From NCBI GenBank assembly GCA_963841695.1, contig CAWJDQ010000007.1, positions 354,189 through 418,188 on the forward strand: 64,000 nt of DNA, written 5' to 3'. The notes under the pieces are model-generated. The model was not told the origin of the DNA and did no database searches. It saw only the letters and a program-made list of their open reading frames with translations. Origin of the DNA: RYN-230 sp963841695 (lineage in GTDB: Bacteria > Actinomycetota > Actinomycetes > Streptosporangiales > Streptosporangiaceae). Position numbers and translations under genes: made by a program. Shown in pieces: positions 47,808-58,760 of the stretch; position 1 is the first letter of the stretch; every line of letters starts with the position of its first letter.

Positions 47808-48947
47808 TCAATGACGACCGGGATAGCGTCCCCGTTCCCGGCGGTCGTGATTGCCGGGCGGGGAGCCATAGGGGAAGGATTCCTCAGGCTCGCCCCCGTA
47901 GTCGGCCGCCGCGTGGTCGGCCGTGTCTTCCCACTCAGAGCCCTCGCCATAATCGGGCCCGGCCGGATAAGCCCCGGAGTCGCCGGCCGGTGCTTCGCCG
48001 GGATAATCCGCAATGCCCGGCTGGCCGGAATAAGGGCGGAAAGAGGGGTCGTCGGGGTACTCGCCCCGCGGCCGGCGGTGGCTGCCGGACTGGCCGCCAC
48101 GGTAGTCGCCGGTGCCCGGCACGTCCGGGTACCCGGGGTCGCCGTACCCGTCACGGGGGTCCTCCCCGCGGTACTCCCCGGCCGCCGGCTCGCCGGCGTA
48201 GCGGGACCGGCGGGGCTCACCGGGAAAGTCACTCTGGCCACGGCGGTGGCTGCCGGACTGGCCGCCACGGTAGTCGCCGGTGCCCGGCACGTCCGGGTAA
48301 CCCGCCCCGCCGCCCCGCCGGTAGTCACCGGCGGGCGGGCCGTCCTGGTACCCCGGCTCGGCGGGATACCCGGTGCCCGAGCCGTACTCCTGGGCCGGGC
48401 GGCGATACGAGCCGGTGGACGGCTCCTCGGGATACCGGGCCGCCGGCACCGGGTAGGCCGGGTCGAGCGGGTCAACCGGGTAGCCCCCGGACTCGTCCTG
48501 GTACGCCGGGCCCGGGCCCGTCCCGTACTCGCCTGGCGCCCCGGCCGGGTACCCCGGCTCCGGGCGCGGCCCGTCCAGGCGCGATCCGTCCGGGCGCTGG
48601 CCGGGCGGCGCGCCGGACCCGGCGGGCATCCGCATGGCCACCGTGGCCTGCCCCTCCTCAGGGCTCCGGCCCGGCGGCGTCTCGCGGCCCGGCTCGCCCG
48701 GTGCGTCCCGGCGGCCGGCCCGCTGGCCCTGCGGCCCGCGCCGCAGCGACTCGATCATCCGGGCCAGGTCGTCCATGGGCAGCCGGAACGTGCCGGTGCA
48801 GGTACCGCCCTGCCAGATGCTGAAAACCGCCACGCCCGTGTCGGCGTACCAGCTCAGCCGCATGCTGCGGGAGTTGCCTCGTACGTCGAAGAACACCTCA
48901 CCGAGCCGGGGCAACGGGGCTGCGTCCGACGCTGACATGGAGCCCAT
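47808..48947 (-). CDS. Actinobacterial protein with a short conserved N-terminal domain and a Tyr/Pro/Gly-rich repeat tail
   Basis: 379 residues from the ATG at 48947; the ATG at 48938 is equally possible. Residues about 1-75 form a compact conserved-looking domain (LPRLGEVFFDVRGNSRSMRL, WYADTGVAVFSIWQGGTCTGTF, PMDDLARMIESL). The remaining 300 residues are low-complexity, rich in Gly, Tyr, Pro, Glu and Arg, with repeats of the GYPDVPGTGDYRGG type. No signal peptide or membrane segment. The tail is likely disordered and could form condensates or bind a partner. Function unknown. Confidence 0.8.
   Translation of the reverse strand: MGSMSASDAAPLPRLGEVFFDVRGNSRSMRLSWYADTGVAVFSIWQGGTCTGTFRLPMDDLARMIESLRRGPQGQRAGRRDAPGEPGRETPPGRSPEEGQATVAMRMPAGSGAPPGQRPDGSRLDGPRPEPGYPAGAPGEYGTGPGPAYQDESGGYPVDPLDPAYPVPAARYPEEPSTGSYRRPAQEYGSGTGYPAEPGYQDGPPAGDYRRGGGAGYPDVPGTGDYRGGQSGSHRRGQSDFPGEPRRSRYAGEPAAGEYRGEDPRDGYGDPGYPDVPGTGDYRGGQSGSHRRPRGEYPDDPSFRPYSGQPGIADYPGEAPAGDSGAYPAGPDYGEGSEWEDTADHAAADYGGEPEESFPYGSPPGNHDRRERGRYPGRH
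48073..48299. repeat. 59-bp exact direct repeat within the repeat-tail gene
   Basis: The sequence at 48073-48131 recurs without change at 48241-48299, 168 bp apart, in the same frame. It begins CGGCGGTGGCTGCCGGACTG and encodes the block from GYPDVPGTGDYRGG to GSHRR. Perfect identity over 59 bp suggests recent duplication or ongoing recombination. Confidence 0.9.
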
Positions 48948-49394
48948 GGTGGCGCTGAACTCACGGGTTTGTCCAATTAACTCGCCACTACGATAGGAGC
49001 GGAGTGCCGGGCAGGGCCTCCAGGCTGGGGGTATGCCCTTCCGGCTGGCCCGCGGCAGCGGGCCCAACATCTGTGCCGCGGATTCGCGATCCTGCCTGCG
49101 AAACTGCCCCCGCGGATGGCATCATTGATCATCGGTCCGCTGGACAGGACTGGTTTCGTCAGAGCGGGCGGCACCCGGTTGCCGCTGCTCATCCGGCAGG
49201 GTTGCTCCGCTAGCTGCTCCCGTGGGGTTCGCGGGTGCCTGGAGGCTGCCCGGCTCCCGGGAACACGCAGGTGATGCAGTGCGTTGCATACCTACGACGG
49301 GGCAAAAGCCGCACAGGACGAACCAGATGTCCGACGGAATCAGAGGGTCGGCTGGACGCGGAACACACACTGAGCTTGTTGAGGAGATCAAGTC
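48948..49394. promoter_or_regulatory. Divergent promoter region before whiB, no gene seen
   Basis: 447 bp between the repeat-tail gene and the WhiB gene. I found no convincing gene. GAGGAGATC at 49381-49389 is the whiB ribosome site. The two genes diverge from here, so it must hold both promoters. Confidence 0.4.
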
Positions 49395-49694
49395 ATGTCT
49401 GAGGTACGGCGGCAGGTTACCCTGCCTCCCCGGCCGAACTGGGGCTGGCAAGATGCCGCCGCGTGCCGCGGCACGGATGTCGTGCTGTTTTTCGGCCCTG
49501 ACGGCGAACGGCAGCCGGAGCGGGATATCCGGGAGCGGAAGGCCAAGGCGCTGTGCGCCAGCTGCCCGGTGCGCACCGAGTGCCTGGATTACGCGATCTC
49601 AAGGCCGGAGAAGTACGGCACTTGGGGCGGCCTGAACGAGGACGAGCGCGCTTCTGAGCGGCGCCGCCGGATGCGCCGCGCGAACGCGGCCTGA
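49395..49694 (+). CDS. WhiB-family transcriptional regulator
   Basis: 99 residues. Four cluster-binding cysteines: Cys24, Cys54, Cys57 and Cys63 (AAACRG, LCASCPVRTEC). The GTWGGLNEDER turn and a basic C-terminus RRRRMRRAN follow. It holds a [4Fe-4S] cluster and acts with the principal sigma factor. The spacing and GLNE turn look closer to the WblA/WhiB4 or WhiB2 branches than to WhiB1, but I do not assign a subclass. A strong ribosome site GAGGAG precedes the ATG. Confidence 0.93.
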   Translation: MSEVRRQVTLPPRPNWGWQDAAACRGTDVVLFFGPDGERQPERDIRERKAKALCASCPVRTECLDYAISRPEKYGTWGGLNEDERASERRRRMRRANAA

Positions 49695-49736
49695 CCGGTC
49701 TGACCCTGACCGGGCAGCACCAGTATCGCTGAGCAC

Positions 49737-49768
49737 TGGCCGGCCGCGGCATATGCCGCGGCCGGCCA
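49737..49768. terminator. Perfect 32-bp palindrome after whiB
   Basis: A perfect palindrome centred at 49752/49753 (GCCGCGGCATATGCCGCGGC core) lies 42 bp past the whiB stop and five bases before a small Cys-rich ORF. It can form a hairpin as RNA and a cruciform as DNA. It may be the whiB terminator, or it may mask the ribosome site of the small ORF. Confidence 0.65.
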
Positions 49769-49772
49769 CACT

Positions 49773-49919
49773 ATGTGCATGGTCTGCCTGTCCTGCCGTC
49801 GCCAGCACCATCAGGAGTGCCCGGGGGGCACCTGGTGCGACTGCCAGCACCAGCCGCGGCCGGCGCTCCCGGAGCCGCCACGGGACCCGCGCTCGCTCAA
49901 CTGGGTACGACAGGGCTGA
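49773..49919 (+). CDS. 48-residue Cys/His-rich peptide, putative metal-binding microprotein
   Basis: ATG at 49773 (or 49779) to TGA at 49919. Within the first 26 residues there are six Cys (2, 5, 8, 16, 22, 24) and three His (12, 13, 26): CMVCLSCRRQHHQECPGGTW then CDCQHQ. Two CxxC-like pairs plus CxC suggest zinc or cluster binding. The tail DPRSLNWVRQG is polar. No clear Shine-Dalgarno is visible because the palindrome occupies that position. The gene is short, but the pattern is too ordered for a shadow frame. Confidence 0.55.
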   Translation: MCMVCLSCRRQHHQECPGGTWCDCQHQPRPALPEPPRDPRSLNWVRQG

Positions 49920-50102
49920 TGCCGCCCTGCCCACCCGCGGCGGCCCGCCAGCACGGGGCCTGGCCCCGCCCAGCGGGCCACGACGCGGCGGACCGAGGCC
50001 GCGCGGAATAGGCGTGGCCCGCCCGGGGTTACCACCATCCGTGAGCTCACTGAGCGTCCCGGCCGCCCGGCGGCCGGGACAGCGATTTACTTCGGAATGC
50101 GA
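49920..50102. other. Intergenic region before the sulfur-assimilation genes
   Basis: 183 bp with no gene seen. It separates the Cys-rich microprotein from the regulatory elements of the sulfite reductase operon. Confidence 0.4.
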
Positions 50103-50118
50103 ACCTGTCTCGACAGGT
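50103..50118. promoter_or_regulatory. Inverted repeat upstream of the leader peptide
   Basis: ACCTGTC and GACAGGT form a perfect inverted repeat separated by two bases, 25 bp before the leader-peptide ATG. The position suits an operator overlapping the promoter of the sulfur operon. Confidence 0.45.
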
Positions 50119-50142
50119 CGTGCTCTGTCGTGTGATGCTCGT

Positions 50143-50232
50143 ATGGTGAGCGCTGCCGATCCCCTTCTCGTCGCCCGCAGGCATGTCAACCTGCTCCGGG
50201 TGCGCAGCGCCGCGTGTCAACACGGCCGCTGA
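50143..50232 (+). CDS. Cysteine leader peptide of the sulfite reductase operon
   Basis: A 29-residue ORF, ATG 50143 to TGA 50232, with ARRHVNLLRVRSAACQHGR at its end. The RRH-[VI]-x-L-x-R-V-x-SA-x-C pattern is that of the actinobacterial putative leader peptides found upstream of sulfur and cysteine genes, where a Cys codon near the end lets ribosome stalling report cysteine-tRNA levels. It lies 208 bp upstream of sirA. Translation stalling at the Cys codon would control transcription or translation of sirA-cysH. Confidence 0.75.
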   Translation: MVSAADPLLVARRHVNLLRVRSAACQHGR

Positions 50233-50440
50233 CCACTGCCCCGATCGAGGGCGTGTGGCGCGGCCGCTCCCTGCAGTCCTGGCGCCCTGCCTCTCGCGAG
50301 CCTGATTCGCGGATCGGCTGAGCCACCCGGGCCAGCAGGTGGTCGGCCCAGCTGTCTCAGGCTGCCCCGCGTCACGCGTCCCGCCCCAGCCAGACCCGCA
50401 CCGCGGGCCCGACCGAGCAGGACAAGAAGGGACGCGCCAG

Positions 50441-52113
50441 ATGCCGTCAGCCCACCGTCACCGTGGCCAAGGCCAGTGGGCGCTTGGTTACCGCGAGCCG
50501 CTGAACAAGAACGAGGAAAACAAGAAGAACGACGACGGGCTCAACGTCCGCCAGCGGATCATCGACGTCTACTCCGGCAGGGCTTCGACTCCATCGACCC
50601 GGCCGACCTGCGGGGCCGGTTCCGCTGGTACGGCCTGTACACGCAGCGCAGGCCCGGCATCGACGGCGGCAAGACCGCCACGCTGGAGCCCGAGGAGCTC
50701 GACGACCGCTACTTCATGCTGCGGATCCGCATCGACGGCGGGCAGCTGAGCCACGACCAGCTGCGCACGATCGGCCGGCATCGCCACGCCGGTACGCCCG
50801 GGGCACCGCCGATCTCACCGACCGGCAGAACATCCAGCTGCACTGGATCAGGATCGAGGATGTCCCGGCGATCTGGGACGGCCCTGGAGGCGGTGGGCCT
50901 GTCCACCACGGAGGCCTGCGGCGACACGCCCCGGGTGGTGCTGGGCTGCCCGCTGGCCGGGATCGACGCCGGCGAGGTGATCGACGCGACGCCCGCAGAT
51001 CGACGAGGTCACCGCCCGCTACGTGGGCGACCCGGCCTTCTCCAACCTGCCCCGCAAGTACAAGTCGGTGATGAGCGGCTGCACCGCGCAGTGCACCGTG
51101 CACGAGATCAACGACGTGGCGTTCGTCGGCGTGGCCGGCCCGGACGGCGAGCCCGGCTACGACCTGTGGGTGGGCGGCGGGCTGTCCACCAACCCGATGA
51201 TCGCCAAGCGCCTCGGCGCGTTCATCCAGCCCGACCAGGTCGCCGAGGTGTGGGCGGCGATCACGTCGGTGTTCCGTGACTACGGCTACCGCCGGCTGCG
51301 GCACCGGGCCCGGCTGAAGTTCCTCATCGCCGACTGGGGCCCGGAGAAGTTCCGGGAGGTGCTGGAGAAGGAATACCTGGGCTACGCGCTCCCGGACGGG
51401 CCGCCCCCGCCCCCGCCCAGCGGCGGCAGGCGCGACCATGTCGGTGTGCACCGGCAGCGGGACGGGCGGTACTACGTGGGGTTCGCCCCCGGGTCGGCCG
51501 GATGTCGGGCAGCTCCCTGGCCCGGGTCGCCGACCTGGCCGCGCAGTACGGCAGCGGGCGGGTCCGCACCACCACCGAGCAGAAGATGGTCATCCTCGAC
51601 GTGCCCGGGGACAGCGTGGCCGGGCTCACCGCGGAACTCGACGCGGCCGATCTGCCGGCCACGCCGAGCGTCTTCCGGCGGCACACGATGGCCTGCACCG
51701 GCATCGAGTTCTGCAAGCTGGCGATCGTGGAGACCAAGGCCCGGGCCACCCAGGCCATCGCCGAGCTGGAGCGCCGCCTGCCCGGTTTCACCGAGCCGGT
51801 GACGATCAACGTCAACGGGTGCCCGAACTCCTGTGCCCGGATCCAGACGGCCGACATCGGGCTCAAGGGATCACTGGTCACCGGGCCGGACGGGCGGCAG
51901 ACCGAGGGTTTCCAGATCCACCTGGGGGGCACCTTGGCGGGCGGCGACGGCGAGAGCTCCGGATTCGGCCGCAAGATCAGGGGCCTGAAGACCACCGCGG
52001 AGGACCTGCCGGACTACCTGGAGCGGGTCCTGCGCCGCTTCCAGGAGGGCCGGGGCGCGGACGAGACCTTCGCCGCGTGGGCCAGCCGGGCCAGCGAGGA
52101 GGACTTCGCGTGA
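50441..52113 (+). pseudogene. sirA: Ferredoxin-dependent assimilatory sulfite (or nitrite) reductase, multiply frameshifted
   Basis: Start ATG 50441 (AGAAGGG upstream). The protein is spread over three frames with breaks near 50580, 50772, 50880, 50996 and 51492. Recognisable blocks in order: DDGLNVRQRIIDVYS, GFDSIDPADLRGRFRWYGLY, NIQLHWIRIEDVP, STTEACGDTPRVVLGCPLAG, SNLPRKYKSVMSGC, and GRVRTTTEQKMVILDV. The siroheme/[4Fe-4S] cysteines are in ACTGIEFCKLAIVETK and NVNGCPNSCARIQ. Neighbouring cysH and the CbiX-like gene indicate sulfite rather than nitrite as substrate. Five breaks in one gene are more than in any other here. Confidence 0.85.
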
Positions 52114-52271
52114 CATTCCACGCATCCGCGACAGAACGTGCGATCCCGTTTTACTGCCCCTATTGTGGCGAAGAAGACCTAGAACCCCAGGAACAGGACG
52201 GTGGGTGGCGGTGTCGCAGCTGCATCAGGTCTTTCCAGCTACGATTTGCTGGAACGGGAGTGATCCTGTGA
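52110..52271 (+). CDS. 53-residue zinc-ribbon protein in the sirA-cysH operon
   Basis: GTG at 52110 overlaps the sirA stop, and its own TGA overlaps the cysH GTG, so it is translationally locked between both. Two CxxC pairs, Cys16/Cys19 in FYCPYCGEEDLEP and Cys35/Cys38 in WRCRSCIRSFQL, form a zinc ribbon. Nothing else is attached. Its fixed position suggests a role in the assembly or electron supply of the sulfite reductase, but this is inference. Confidence 0.75.
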   Translation: MTFHASATERAIPFYCPYCGEEDLEPQEQDGGWRCRSCIRSFQLRFAGTGVIL

Positions 52272-53032
52272 GCACCAGCGTGACGAAGCGCACCTACCCA
52301 GGTCAGGCAGTCCCTGAAGTCTCCGATCCTGAAGCTCGGGAGGAACCAATCCGCATGGAGAGGCTCGCAGCCCAGGCGGCGGAGGAACTCGCCGACGCGC
52401 CCGCAGAAGAAATCGTCCGCTGGGCGGTGGACACGTTCGGGTCCCGTGTCTGCATCACGTCGTCGATGACCGACGCGGTGATCATCCATCTCGCCTCGAA
52501 GGTCAAGAGCGGGCTGGACGTGATCTTCCTGGACACCGGGTACCACTTCCCCGAGACCATCGGCACCAGGGACGCGGTGTCCGCCGTCTACCCGGTCAAC
52601 GTCATCAACGTGACCCCATCCCGGACGGTGGCCGAGCAGGACGCCGAGCTCGGGCCCCGGCTCTACGGGCGCAACCCCGACCTCTGCTGCTACTTCCGCA
52701 AGGTCGTGCCGCTGGAGCGGGCGCTCGACCCGTTTGACGCGTGGATCACCGGCGTGCGCCGGGAGGAGACCAACGCCCGCAGCGACACCAAGGCCGTCCA
52801 GTGGGACGCCCGGCGGCAGATGGTGAAGGTCAACCCCATCGTGGCCTGGACCCAGGACCAGGTGGACGCCTACATCGCGGAGCAGGGCGTGCTGGTGAAC
52901 CCGCTGGTGTACGACGGGTACCCGTCCATCGGGTGCGCCACCTGCACGATGAAGGTGGCCCCCGGGGCGGACCCGCGCAGCGGCCGGTGGACCGGGACGG
53001 GCAAGACCGAATGCGGCATCCACACGTCCTGA
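52268..53032 (+). CDS. cysH: Adenylyl-sulfate (APS) reductase, thioredoxin-dependent
   Basis: 254 residues from the GTG at 52268. A PP-loop-like region (VCITSSMTDAVIIHLAS) binds APS. The [4Fe-4S] cysteine motif of APS reductases is present, CC in NPDLCCYFRK and CxxC in IGCATCTMK; this distinguishes it from PAPS reductase. The catalytic Cys is in GKTECGIH at the C-terminus. It makes sulfite, the substrate of the upstream reductase. Start and end overlap both neighbours. Confidence 0.94.
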   Translation: MSTSVTKRTYPGQAVPEVSDPEAREEPIRMERLAAQAAEELADAPAEEIVRWAVDTFGSRVCITSSMTDAVIIHLASKVKSGLDVIFLDTGYHFPETIGTRDAVSAVYPVNVINVTPSRTVAEQDAELGPRLYGRNPDLCCYFRKVVPLERALDPFDAWITGVRREETNARSDTKAVQWDARRQMVKVNPIVAWTQDQVDAYIAEQGVLVNPLVYDGYPSIGCATCTMKVAPGADPRSGRWTGTGKTECGIHTS

Positions 53033-53841
53033 CCCCGCCCCTGGTCGCGATCGCGCACGGCAGCCGGGACCCGCGGGCCGGGGCGGCCATCGCGGGCCTG
53101 CTCGCGGTGGCCCGGGCCCGGGCCGCCGCGCACGGGCTGGCCGGGCTCGAGGTGCGCGGGGCGTTCCTGGGGCACTCGCCGCCTGCCCCGCGGCAAGTGC
53201 TGACCGCGCTGGCGGGCCAGGGCGCCGCTGAGCGTGCCGTGGTGGTGCTCCCGCTGCTGCTCACCGCGGCCTACCACAGCGGGACCGACATACCCGGGCT
53301 GCTCGCCGGGGCCACGGCGGGCCTGCCCGGGCTCCAGATCCGCTACGGCGAGCCGCTGGGCCCGCACCCCGGGCTGGTGCGCGCGCTCGAGCGGCGCCTC
53401 GCCGAGGCCGGCCAGGATCCCGCGGAGGATCCGGCGGGGACGGCGGTGGTGCTCGCCTCCGCCGGGTCGAGCCACCCCGCGGCGAACGCGGCGATCGCCC
53501 GGCTGGCGTCCGGCTGGCAGGCCACCCGCCGCTGGCAGGCGGTCCGGCCGGCGTACGCGTCGGCCGCGTCGCCCACCCCGGCAGAGGCCGTGACGGACCT
53601 GCTCCGCGGCGGGGCGCGCCGGGTCGTGGTCGCCACCTACCTGCTCGCCCCCGGCCTGTTCGCCGACCGGATCGCGAGGACGTCCCTGGCCGCGGGGGCC
53701 GCGGCGGTCTCGGCCCCGCTCGGGGCCGCGGACGAGGTGGCGGACGTGCTGCTCGATCGCTACCAGGAGGCCGCCGCCGGCGCCCGGGCCCGGGAAGGCG
53801 CGCCCGGGAACCGGCGTGACCCCCGGGTTTCCGTCAGGTAA
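53011..53841 (+). CDS. Sirohydrochlorin chelatase, CbiX/SirB family
   Basis: 276 residues from an ATG inside the end of cysH (22-bp overlap). Two CbiX-type halves: the first begins LVAIAHGSRDPRAG with the metal-coordinating His and has VVVLPLLLTAAYHSGTDIPG with the second. The second half repeats the fold in degenerate form (VVVATYLLAPGLFADRI). It inserts Fe2+ into sirohydrochlorin to make siroheme, the cofactor of the sulfite reductase encoded upstream. Confidence 0.9.
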   Translation: MRHPHVLTPPLVAIAHGSRDPRAGAAIAGLLAVARARAAAHGLAGLEVRGAFLGHSPPAPRQVLTALAGQGAAERAVVVLPLLLTAAYHSGTDIPGLLAGATAGLPGLQIRYGEPLGPHPGLVRALERRLAEAGQDPAEDPAGTAVVLASAGSSHPAANAAIARLASGWQATRRWQAVRPAYASAASPTPAEAVTDLLRGGARRVVVATYLLAPGLFADRIARTSLAAGAAAVSAPLGAADEVADVLLDRYQEAAAGARAREGAPGNRRDPRVSVR

Positions 53842-53867
53842 AGCGCCCGATCGCGGCAGGTTTCCGG

Positions 53868-55636
53868 TTGGTAGCAAGCACAGTAGTGTCAGCGTATGAC
53901 GTCTCTGCAGGCGCCCACGGGGGCAGCCACCCGCCGCGGGCCACTCCGGGAGAGACCGCCACCCGGCCGCAGGCCACTCACGAGGTGCTGAACCAGGTCC
54001 CACCGCTGGCCGACTACGACGTCGCGGACGATCCGGCACTGCTGGCGGCGGCCGCCCGGGAAGGTGCGGACGGGGCCGAGGCCGCCCTGCACGAGCTGGG
54101 TGAGCTGGCCGGTGCCCGGGTCACCCAGGAGCACGCCCGGCTGGCCAACGAGCATCCGCCGGTGCTCCGGACCCATGACGCGCAGGGTCACCGGATCGAC
54201 GAGGTCGAGTTCCATCCGTCCTGGCACGTACTGCTGGGCACCGCGGTCAGGCACGGGCTGCACGCCGCACCGTGGGCGGACGCCGCCCCGGGCGCGCACG
54301 TGGCCCGGGCGGCCAAGTTCTTCGTGTGGTCACAGGCCGAGGCCGGCCACGGCTGCCCGGTCTCGATGACCTACGCCGCCGTGCCGCCGCTGCGCCACAG
54401 CCCGGACCTGGCCCGCCGGTTCGCCCCGCTGCTCGCCGCCCGGGACTACGATCCCGGGCTGCGCCCGCCGGAAGGCAAGGCGGCCTTGCTGGCGGGCATG
54501 GCGATGACCGAGAAGCAGGGCGGCTCGGATGTGCGCGCGAACACTACCCGGGCCGAGCCGGTGCCCGCGGACGGCCCGGGCGCCCACCTGCTCACCGGGC
54601 ACAAGTGGTTCTGCTCCGCGCCCATGAGCGACCTGTTCCTGGTCCTGGCCCAGGCCCCGGCCGGGCTGACCTGCTTCCTGCTCCCCCGGGTCCGGCCCGA
54701 CGGGACCCGGAACGCCGTCGCGGTGCAGCGGCTCAAGGACAAGCTCGGCAACCGCTCGAACGCGTCCGCCGAGGTGGAGTTCGACGGGGCGCTGGCCTGG
54801 CAGGTGGGCGAGGCTGGGCGCGGCGTGCCCACCATCATCGAGATGGTCAGCGCCACCCGGCTGGATTGCGTGCTGGGCAGCGCGGCGGGGATGCGCCTGG
54901 GCTGCGTCACCGCCGTGCACTACGCGGCGCGCCGGCAGGCCTTCGGCGCGGCCTGATCTCCCAGCCGCTGATGACCTCGGTGCTGGCCGACCTGGTGCTG
55001 GAATCCGAGGCCGCGACCACGCTGGCGCTGCGGCTGGCGGGCGCGGCAGACCGGGCGGCCCGCGGGGACGCGGCCGAAGCGGCGCTGCTCCGGGTCGCGC
55101 TGCCCGCCGCCAAGCACTGGATCTGCAAACGCGCGCCGCTGCACGCGGCCGAGGCGCTGGAGTGCCTGGGCGGCAACGGCTACGTGGAGGAGTCCGGGAT
55201 GCCGCGGCTGTACCGCGAGGCGCCGCTGAACTCGATCTGGGAGGGCTCCGGCAACGTGACCGCCCTGGACCTGCTCCGGGCCCTGCAGCGCCAGCAGGGA
55301 GCGGCTGACGCCCTGGCGGCCGAGCTGGCCCTGGCCGCGGGCGGGGACCCGCGGCTGGACGCGGCGATCAGCGGGCTGAGCCGGACAGTGCGCGACCTGG
55401 CCACCCGGGCCGGGCCCGACGCGCAGTTCGCGGCCCGCCGCCTGGCCGGGGCGATCACCGTCACCCTGCAGGCGGCGCTGCTGGTCCGGCACGCTCCGGG
55501 CCCCGTCGCGGACGCGTTCTGCGCCTCCCGTCTCGCACCCGGCGCACTCTCCGGACCCGGCGTCCCGTTCGGGACACTCCCGGACGGGCTGGCCCTGGAG
55601 CGCGTCCTGGGCCGGGCCATGCCGGCCCGCGGGTAG
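53868..55636 (+). pseudogene. Acyl-CoA dehydrogenase, AidB-like, frameshifted
   Basis: The reading frame starts near 53868-53950 (no clear start codon; ATHEVLNQVPPLADYDV looks like the AidB-type opening). It continues with EAGHGCPVSMTYA, GMAMTEKQGGSDVRANTT, HKWFCSAPMSDLF and RLKDKLGNRSNASAEVEFDGA, then stops at 54956. In another frame ISQPLMTSVLADLVLESEA follows at once, then LECLGGNGYVEESGMPRLYREAPLNSIWEGSGNV and onwards to 55636. One indel near 54950 joins them. AidB-type flavoproteins bind FAD and DNA and respond to alkylation; true substrate unknown. Confidence 0.83.
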
Positions 55637-55645
55637 GGTCGGCTG

Positions 55646-57876
<2,231 letters not shown>

Positions 57877-57939
57877 GCCGCCCGTGAAGCTGGCCCCGGA
57901 AACCTGGCCCCGTGCCGCCGGCCCCGTGACGCTGGCCCC

Positions 57940-58737
57940 ATGCGGCTGATCTATCCCGTTCCGGCCGGTGATGGGCCGCCGGACCTGCCCGGGCTGTACG
58001 CCTACCCGGCCGGCGCGGCGGGCAGCGCCGCCGCGGGCCGGCCCTGGGTCCGGGCCGGCATGATCGAGAGCACCGACGGGGCGGCCACGGTCAACGGCCT
58101 GTCCGGCGGCCTGGGCGGCCCGGCTGACCATGAGATCTTCGGCCTGCTGCGGGCGCTGGCCGGGGTGATCCTGGTCGGCGCGGGCACGGCCCGCGCCGAG
58201 AGGTACCGCCCGGCCCGGGTGGCGGCCCGCTGGGCCGGGCTGCGCGCGGGGCGCCCGGACACCCCGCCCATCGCGGTGCTCAGCGGCCGGCTGGATCTGG
58301 ACCCGGCCGGCCCGCTCCTCGCGGACGCGCCGGCCGGGGCCCGCACCATCGTGATCACCGCGGAGTCCGCGCCCCCGGACCGCCGGGCGGAGGTGGCCCG
58401 GCACGCCGACGTGATCATCGCTGGCGAACACGAGGTGAGCGCGGCCGCGGCCATCAGCGCGCTGGCCAGCCGGGGCTACCGGAAGGTCCTCGCCGAGGGC
58501 GGCCCGCACCTGCTGGGCCAGCTGGCCGCGGCGGGCCTGCTCGATGAGCTGTGCGTGACGATCAGCCCGGTGCTGGCCGGCGGCCTGGCCGGCCGGATTA
58601 TCCAGGGCGCGCAGCCAGCCCCGGGCGGCCCGGCCGCGGACGGGACCGGGCCCGCGGCTCCCAGCCGGCTGACGCTCGCGCACGTCCTGGCCGACGGCGA
58701 CTACCTGCTGTGCCGTTACCTGCGGGCAGGCTCCTAG
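57940..58737 (+). CDS. Pyrimidine reductase/RibD C-terminal-like NADPH reductase
   Basis: 265 residues with a dihydrofolate-reductase-like fold: RAGMIESTDGAATVNGLSGGLGGPADHEIFGLLRALA is the usual substrate/NADPH opening, VGAGTARAERYRP the second motif, and LAEGGPHLLGQLAAAGLLDELCVTISPVL the third. The family reduces a pyrimidine in riboflavin-type pathways, but stand-alone actinobacterial members often have unknown substrates. No neighbouring riboflavin genes are seen. Confidence 0.85.
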   Translation: MRLIYPVPAGDGPPDLPGLYAYPAGAAGSAAAGRPWVRAGMIESTDGAATVNGLSGGLGGPADHEIFGLLRALAGVILVGAGTARAERYRPARVAARWAGLRAGRPDTPPIAVLSGRLDLDPAGPLLADAPAGARTIVITAESAPPDRRAEVARHADVIIAGEHEVSAAAAISALASRGYRKVLAEGGPHLLGQLAAAGLLDELCVTISPVLAGGLAGRIIQGAQPAPGGPAADGTGPAAPSRLTLAHVLADGDYLLCRYLRAGS

Positions 58738-58760
58738 TCCGCCAGGATCCGCTCGGGGAG

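Noticed and set aside
50441..52113. Programmed ribosomal frameshifting in sirA
   Set aside because: Five changes in varied contexts, without slippery heptamers or downstream structures, do not fit programmed frameshifting.
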